Origin: Phallusia mammillata
Taxonomy: Eukaryota; Chordata; Ascidiacea; Phlebobranchia; Ascidiidae
Direction of reading: 5' to 3'
DNA length: 64,000 nucleotides
Assembly: GCA_003260075.1 (NCBI GenBank)
Contig: QLIY01000136.1
Span: 161,353-225,352, forward strand
Shown: positions 53,101 through 62,100 of the stretch, in pieces
Position numbering within the stretch: the stretch's first letter is position 1
Layout of the letters: each line of letters begins with the position of its first letter
Program-made: the position numbers and the translations under genes
The notes under the pieces: model-generated
Seen by the model: the letters and a program-made list of their open reading frames with translations, nothing else
Databases searched by the model: none
Told to the model about the DNA's origin: nothing

Positions 53101-56100
53101 TATAGATTTTGGGGAAATGGCTTTGTGGCCTTTCTTATATTCATTTCAAATGCAAACATTGCGAATTGAAAAAACGTGTGCTGACAAAGAGCTTGCTGGC
53201 TAAAAATTTCTCACATATAAGTAGGACATATTTTAATGTGTAGATATTGTTTATATTGCCTGAAATGTGCCCTTACTTGCTGTACTTTAACCAAAATGTA
53301 AAGGTCTGGTAGTTTTACGGCAGCAATGTGCTAAATGGAGAAAATAACTTAGGTTAAGAAATAAGTCACGTATTGTTAACTAAAATTACGCATGGGTGAG
53401 GTCGGCAAACATTAACGGCCAGTAAATCCTCCTGGCTTCAAGGTGTAACCTAAGCAACTTAACAACACGTCATATACCTGTACATTCGAAGCCGTCGCCT
53501 TCAAATCCAACGGGACAAGTGCAGTTAAATGAGCCATCCGTGTCTGTGCAGTTAGCAGTCGTGAAACAGTTGTCGGTATCCATCGCACATTCGTCAATAT
53601 CTGCGAAGAAACATTTGTACATTGTTATTTGGTAAATAGGTTCAGATTTACGGACCGTGCTTGACCGTGTGTTTGGTGGTGTAAGTAAATTGTATAGAAG
53701 CTGTTTAGAAATTGGCCAGGACTTAAAAAAGGGGTTGACTAGCCGAACACCCAGTAGCAAGTATTGAAACTCGATCAAAATGCGACATAGTTTTCATCCA
53801 ACTTCACTTTTGACGATATATTTAGGTTTGTAAAAGTCACAAAATAAAAGTGTTGGATTTTAAATGCGGCGTCCGATCTCTTTCTTTACATAAAAGGTCA
53901 CCATATATAAGCTATTGCTGCCAGGCATAATATCAAGTTTATAGAGCTCATGTGGCAATTGTATTTTTATTCCGACGTTTCGACGACCTATATAGGTTGT
54001 CTTCATCAGGGTAAATAACACTGAATGCGCGCGTAGTGCACGATAGACATAGGTTACCATCATGCAAACAAAAAGCATCAAGCACTAAAAAACGAAGCAC
54101 AACACATAATACTCAAATGGTGGGTTGACCTGTTAGTAAGTTATAATTTTAAAGACTTACTTTCACACGTTGTGCCATTTCCGGAGTATCCATCTAGACA
54201 ACTACACGCAAACGAGCCATTAAGATTTTGACAGTTGGCGCGTTCGTGACAATTTTCCTGGCCCTCAGAGCATTCATCGATATCTGGACAAAAAACAAAC
54301 ATCTTAGAACAAAGACGTATCTCTTGCTTAGTTTTTGAAAAGTCCCACAACGACGTGATTTATAAGTTTTTTTGACCATTTAACCACATACCTTCACAAG
54401 AGAAACCATCTCCAGCAAATCCGGGGGGGGGGTTTTCGTGACAATTTTCCTGGCCCTCAGAGCATTCATCGATATCTGGACGAAAAACAAACAACTTAGA
54501 ACAAAGACGTATGTCTTGCTTAGTTTTTAAAAGGTCCCACAACGACGTGATTTATGGTCCCACAACGAAGTTTTTTCACCATTTAACCACATACCTTCAC
54601 AAGAGAAACCATCTCCAGCAAATCCTCTGTTGCAGGTGCACACAGCCGATCCCGAGGTTGAAGAACAACTTGCCCACTCATGGCATGTGGTACTTGAGCA
54701 TGGATCAGATGCTGCATAAACAAACCATCGTAAATTCGTAAACAACATGCTCTATTTTAGGAATGTTTGCAGTTTATATCAGCACAAAAGGAAAGGATAA
54801 ATATCCCCCTAGAGGGGGGGGGGGGAACAACTTGCCCACTCATGACATGTGGTACTTGAGCACGGATCAGATGCTGCATAAACAAACCATCGTAAATTCG
54901 TAAACAAAATGCTCTATTTTAGGAATTTTTGCAGTTTATATCAGCACAAAAGGAAAGGATAAATATCCCCCTAGAGTCTAGACTAGATCATTGGTTAACA
55001 TTTAGGATCAACGATCACGCAGGGGTCAGTAAATATGGACGTTTTTGGTTTTGTTTTCTCCAAATGCTTTGTTCAGAATTGCGACGATAGTCTCTATCAA
55101 ATGATCGATAATGTCACCTAACAGCGTTAAACTGTGCGTGCGATTGAAACAGAACCAGGTTTCGACCGCAAATTGTCGTAAAAGGATATGGGACCGTTGT
55201 GCAATGACCAAAATAGGTTTAAACCAGGCCTCTTAAGTGGTTTAGATGCAGGGGGGGGGGAAGATTGAAACAGAACCAGGTTTCGACCGCGAATTGTCGT
55301 AAAAGGATACGGGACTGTTGTGTAATGACCAAAATAGGTTTAAACCAGGCCTCTTAAGTGGTTTAGATGCACAATCACTTAAGTAACCCGTGCATCTGGG
55401 GAATACAGATTCAGGGCTAACAGCATTTTATTAAAAACACGTAATTATTGAAATATAACAAACATCAAGTTTATGAATTTGAATTAATTTTTAGCATTTA
55501 TGCATCAGGGTAAAAGTAAGGGAGTATTGTAAGAAATATTTTCTAGTAACTACAGTTACACACCCATTGTAGTTTCATCTGTTGTGGACGCCGATTCAGT
55601 AGCTGTAATAAAAAAGAATGAAATTTTTTAAATTTTAATACATGTTTTTCTGACCACCAACTAGAAATGAACTGTAAAATATTCTGATGTATTTTGGTTT
55701 GTTAACATTTATGTCTTCAACGATGCATTTGCAAAAGGTTGCTAAGGAACAAAAATCTGGGTTATAAAGACCTTCGCTTCAAAAGAGAGGTGTTAGGCAA
55801 ACAACCCTATATGCCAACGATAAATAGGCACAAAGGCGAGAAACGGCAGCCTGTTTGCATTGATGTGGTTGGTTGGGTGGCAAAGAAATAACATTGCGAC
55901 ACTCGAACCTTACATAAAAACAAATTGGAAATACAAATAGGGGCGTGAGAAATGTGAGCAATTAGTATTTAGTGATTTAATAGTGATCACCGAAGTACGG
56001 TTGAACTTCTTGGCCGAATGCGCCAATACTTCGGTATTATTAAACTACGAAAATAGTTTTTAAGCGTTTTGAGGTACGAAAACAAAATTTATAAACTAGT

Positions 56101-59100
56101 CAACTGATACCGTTTCAGTTGGTAATTCATTGTTTGTGTAAAAAGAAACAGTCATTTAGCCAGGGAAGTATTTTATGTTTTGCGCAGTTTATTATAAAAA
56201 ATGGTTTGGTAAAAACCAGGGCTAAGTCCAAGGCCAAACCCGAACTTTAAAAAAAAAAAAACATCAGGAAAGTTCGTAAAATTGCAGTACAAATAAGGAG
56301 TACGAAGTCAGGCCCACTCATTAAGTCTAGAATCGGCCCTAACCCGAATCGGATCAGGTTAAGCGTAAACAAAACGCCAAAAAATGGTTTTGGACATAAC
56401 AAAACGAGATGGTTTGGGTGTATCACTGGTGTATAAACCACAATGAACTAAACATTTAAGAATGACAAAGGACTTGTGAATACACGTTTCGCATATGTGG
56501 TTCCTGCTTTAACAATAACCCTACAAAGTAATCCCTAATCTAATTCATCAACAAATATAATGACAAACCTGTTGTTGGACCAACTGTTGTGCTTAGCGCA
56601 TCGGTGGCATCATCTGTAGACAATATGTGCTTATGAATATATTTACGTGATGACTATTAGGACAAAACAAAACACAAACAAACCTGTTGCGGTTACAACC
56701 ATTGTGTCCGTGCTCATGGCGATGGTGGTCGTTGCAGCGGATGTTACAACTACAAAGGAACTTGACGTCATTAACACAGACCGACTAGATGACACGGGTT
56801 CAACAAAACCGCCTGTTTTCTTAACTTCACTTGTTTGTAAGTTTTAGCATTTTAAGTTGCATCACGTTTTCAAAATGTCAATACACAAATGTATATCAAA
56901 CAAAATTATGTAACGGGCACCGCTTGCTCTAACATTGCGTTGTAAGAAGGTTGTTTATTCGGAATTTGAAAAACCCATTGCGCCGGAAATTCCGGGTTCA
57001 AGCTATGACTTTTCTTTGAACGAGACGCAATACGGTTTACCACTGTCTACATCACAAAAGAAAGGGAAATACTTTCTCCTACAATAAATGTTAAAAATTC
57101 GCCGTAAAATCGTGCGCAAAAATAAATTTCCCCAGTCTTATTGCTCATTTCGTTAGTTTAGTTGAGACCAATTTTAGACAAACCATAGAAAATGATGAGC
57201 AAGTGCCCTGACGCAGCTCGAAATCTATCCTTGGCGCCCGCATGACGTCTGTATGGGCAGTGAAACGTAAAGTTGTGCGTAAAACAGGGTGCGCCGAAAT
57301 GGAAAAAAATCCGAACCCGGATCACGGATTTACACCAAAAAACATGACAGCGAACAATAGGAATTCGACAAGATTCGCAAACAAAACGCACTGAATCATC
57401 AGACGATGTCGTTTTAAGTAAAAAATGCGCAATTGTTTGGTGCTAGGAACATTTCAACACAACATTAGATAATTTTACGTGTCAGAAGAGATATAAACAT
57501 ATCAGGCCGTAACAAATTTGACCAATTTGCATTTGAATGTTATGTAACAAATCGTAGTGAACAGGGACCACTGTAACCTTTGAGATGTTTCGGGTAGCGC
57601 GATGCAATGAACCTCACTTCTGATGTTTCAAAATTTAAGGTATCGATTTCAAGTTCGACATTCCATGGCACATGCAGCGTGTCGTGTCACTCAGGCGTTG
57701 CTGTTTTGTCAATGGCGCAGCAAACCCAATAAACGTCACTACAGACTATAGATACAGCAAACAAAACAAACATAAACAAATCGGATGCCGATTACTAACC
57801 TGATGTAGTTTCATCAGCAGTGGTTGATGACTCAGAAATCAAAGCTAAAAGTGTGCATCATTATATGTTACCATTACACCAACTAGAGCGGCAATACATA
57901 CTTTGTATGAGAGTCGGACTTACAAGAGAGTAAAATTACTTCGCGAGGAGTTCGTCACCGGGTCGTATAAGCTAAAATGCTTCAAAACATTTTGTCCATG
58001 TATACCGAGAACAATAAACTAATTTAGTCGTTTTCCTTGCTGAATATTTGTAGTTTTTTGAACGTCGGTCCGCGATAATTTTTCAGTTTTAAAAACGGTC
58101 CGCAGTAGAAAAAGGTTGCCGACCCCTGAGCTAAAGCAATATACCCACATGGTCAGTGTTTTTTTTAAGGTGTTTTTTAAGGTGTTTTAAGGTGCAAATT
58201 TCTCCAGCGGTTTCCCAAAATTTGGACTTATGGCTATTTTTTGCAAATATGGCTATTTTTTGGTATTTAAATGAACACTTGCGGTCTCTTAAAACTACTT
58301 AGCGGTCACCCAAACCAAACCTTAAAAAAACCTGCACATGGTCACAAATACCCAGAACTTCTCAAACGGGGATAAATGTACTCCAGTAATAAAAAATACA
58401 ATCTTTGAAAGCGATGTCATTTTTATGTGTTCAAAATTAATGTGTTTATTTTATTTACTTGGAGGTGAATTTTAGTTTTGAAACGAGCTTGGCTTGAAAC
58501 ATTAAAAACGGGGCAAAAATGCTGACATTTAAACAGTAAGTGGCTGCAGCATTTTTTTATTCTGCTTTCGCAAGAACTTCCTATTAGGTTAACTGAGTGT
58601 ATTTTTAACTGACCCCAAAGCAAAATGCATGACAAGGTGCTTAAGCCAGAGCGAAATTTAAATTTAGATCACAACTGACGCCCGGTGCTAGACGACATGG
58701 GTGAACAGACACGGCACATTGCGCTGGCAAAAAATACCTGTACAGTTAACACCGACACATTTGTGCCACAATGACCGGGCATGACAAAGTTTAGTATTGA
58801 CATTACCAACGAAAAATCTTATGAATATAGTTTCGGATGTGATGCCGCTGCCGATGTAACCCATGTTACATTCACAGATAAATGAGACGTTGGTCTGACA
58901 AATTGCGTTTTTGACCCCAAAACAGGGCTAAAACAGATACACACCTTGGCATTCAAAACCGTTGCCTGTAAATCCACTGTTGCAAGTGCAAACGGCTGAT
59001 CCAGATGTTGAAGAGCAATTTGCCGATGAATGACATGTAGTTGTCGAGCATAGGTCTGGGTTTAATAAATACAGTTTAATAAGGCATTAAAACAACCAAA

Positions 59101-62100
59101 ATTGCTTGCATCGTGGTAATTTGAGTATACATTGCAGCTCACCTTTATCGTTACGCTTGAGAAAGTGGCGCTATAGCAGAAAAGTGTTGGGTGCCGGAAA
59201 AGGTTGTGCCTTTACGTTTACGCAATAACTGGCAGGCTGTGAAGACGTCGATGGCAATGATGCGTAAAACGGTTTGGAAAGGGGTGCGCCAACTTAAGTA
59301 AATCCCCACAACAAAAGCACTAAACGGGAAAAACCTGATTGCGATCTGCAGGGATTTAGTCAGGAAAGAGACTAGCGCGATGAATCAAACACCAAGGATT
59401 TTCTATAAAATGACGTGGGTAGCGAGAGGCTGCCTGAGTTCACGTTGAAAAACGAGGCATCTGACTGTAATGTGATCGCGCAGTTTTATGAATATATATA
59501 GTGGACGGTTGAAGCCCTATGGTTACAATGAATTACAAACACAACCTAACAACATAGTTTAACACACATCAGGTCGTAAGAATTACATTTTCGCCGCAAA
59601 GAAAATAGCCAACCATAACCATTCCATCAGTTGCCATATTTTCGCGCTTTATAAATCTACATACGAAACTCATGACTTGTTCTATTGTTTGTGATAGGGG
59701 AACTCTTAATACAACCGCCAGACTGAGAGGGGGGGGGGGGGTTGCGCGCTTTATAAATCTACATACGAAACTCATGACTTGTTGTATTGTTTGTGATAGG
59801 GGAACTCTTAATACAACCGCCAGACTGAGAGGAAATTAGGCGACCAGAGCAACGCCAGCACAGAAATGAAGAAGGCGTAACATGGCCTTATTGTTTAGCG
59901 CCCGCGACCGTGTTTGTCAGCGTACTAACATACTGCACTGATGAAAAATCAAAAACAAGTTCGAGATTTAAAAAAACGAGTTTTAACTGAACTACGTGGT
60001 GTGAATATGTACGATTTGGCCAATATTTACCAATAACTTCGGTCGTGGACGTTGCGTCCGGTGTCGGTACTGCAAAATCGAGAAAGAAATGTGTATATTG
60101 ACGTTTGCAAATCATTCAATTACTTTTTTGAAATCTTTTTGCACTTATGTTTTTATTTTGATTTAATTAACATATACAAAAGTAAGAAGTCTGAGGTAAC
60201 ACACCTGTTGTCATTTCTACGGTCGTGGTAACTGCAAAAAAATGCACCAGTGTTATACAATATCTTGTCTAGCACGCTTAAAATACCATCAACGCAATGA
60301 CGGGGTCACCGTCTGCGCAACATGTAATTTATACGCTTTTGTTACCTAAATGAACGATTTTTGCACGCACAAAAGAAGCGATCAAAACTATCGCACTTGG
60401 TTGTGAAATGAAAGCATTGGCCTAAAATTCGCGAAACTTCGAACACGAATAGCAATTTTTTTAGACAAAACGTTGGTATTATTTGCGACTTTCGTTTGTT
60501 AATAGACTTATCCAAACAAACTTGGGCATAGTCCTACATAATCGAAGAAAACACTAAATGCATTGAATAGGTTTTCATTCGTCGAGAAGAAATTTTCAGC
60601 AGTTCCCTCTGACGTATTAGTGTACAGTAGCGTATAAAGCAAATTGCTTGCCGCACAAAAGAGTAAGTGCCTAAAATACAGAAGTAATTGCTGTACAAGT
60701 GCACAAGAGCATGTAAATGTCTGGTTTCGGACTTCGTGGTACACCAGTCGCAGTGTAAAAAAATGTTTCCAGTATGTATAACATTAGTAACACTAAAAAT
60801 TACACACAAAAAATTCAATTTACCTGGTTGAGTTTGTGTTGTTGCCGTAGGTTCATCTAAACAAATCAATAACAACAATACAATGACAGACAAAATAACG
60901 ACATACACGCTAAAGTGGGATGTGACAATGTTTACGGTTAAAACATTTTTAAAACTTTTTTGTGCAAATTCACAGGTAAAAGATCGAAAAAAGGTTACAA
61001 TTTGATAACCGGAAAAAACGTGTAGACCGTAGACTACATGCTTATCTGTTAACAATATTTGTAGAAAAGATCAAGGCACCTTCTGCTGTTGTGACTTCAG
61101 GTGTCATTTCAACTACGGCATCTAAAAACATAAGAATACGTTTGGCGACGTAAGGTGGATTAAATGGAACGGTGTAGAAAAGAGGATCTTAGTTCACAGT
61201 ATTTTACCTGTTGCTGTAGATGGTTGGCCCACCGTTGATTCCTCTGCAATAAAAGGATTGTTTTAAGAAATTTGAAAATGAAACCATTAGCGAACGCCAA
61301 TCAAAACACAATTTTATGAATTACCTGCGGTTGTCCCTTCAGTAGTTTCTTCTAAATAAAATAAAACAAAGTACGAATGATATAAGGCATTATGACTCCT
61401 ATAGGGTTGCTTCGTTTTAAATGTTACAAAAATGGCACAGCTTAATCATCTAGCATCAAGGGACCCGTTTGGGCAAACCACCCCTAGCAATTTTGTTACC
61501 CAACAAATAAGATAACGTACCCTGCTGTAAAATCAACTAAAAAAATTAAAATTTAATAAATCGAAATATCATGCAAATAAAATTCAAGTTTCGAACAAGA
61601 CTAGGCACCTGGCATAGCCGTGACCTCCGGAGTTGTGTCAGCCACCGTCGTGTCTGTAAAATAATTGATATTTTTATGCGAATGGGTAATAATGTAAAAT
61701 GGGTGGAATTAGGCAATACTGATTGGCCAATCTACGTGTTATTAGACAGGTGGTTGTCTTTCAGTAGCCACCGGACGCCGCGTCATGTCCCGCCTGCCTC
61801 AGCGTTATAATATTTTCCGAAAGTATCCGACACATTTTACGTAGGAATCGTTTACCCATAGATTTGAGGTAAAATTGAGGACAACAGCCACACACAAACA
61901 GCAAATCTCACAGACACTCATGTAGTATTCACAAGCCTACAATAACCAGTGTTTAAACGTTTTAACAGGTAAAGGTCATCGCACCGATTTCAACAAAAGT
62001 AGTGTTGTTCAAGTCAAAGTTTTGCGTGGAATCGGTGGTGGTGTCATCGCCACCGCCCGAAAACACTGATGTCGTAGTAGAATCTGTATCGTTGTCTCCG

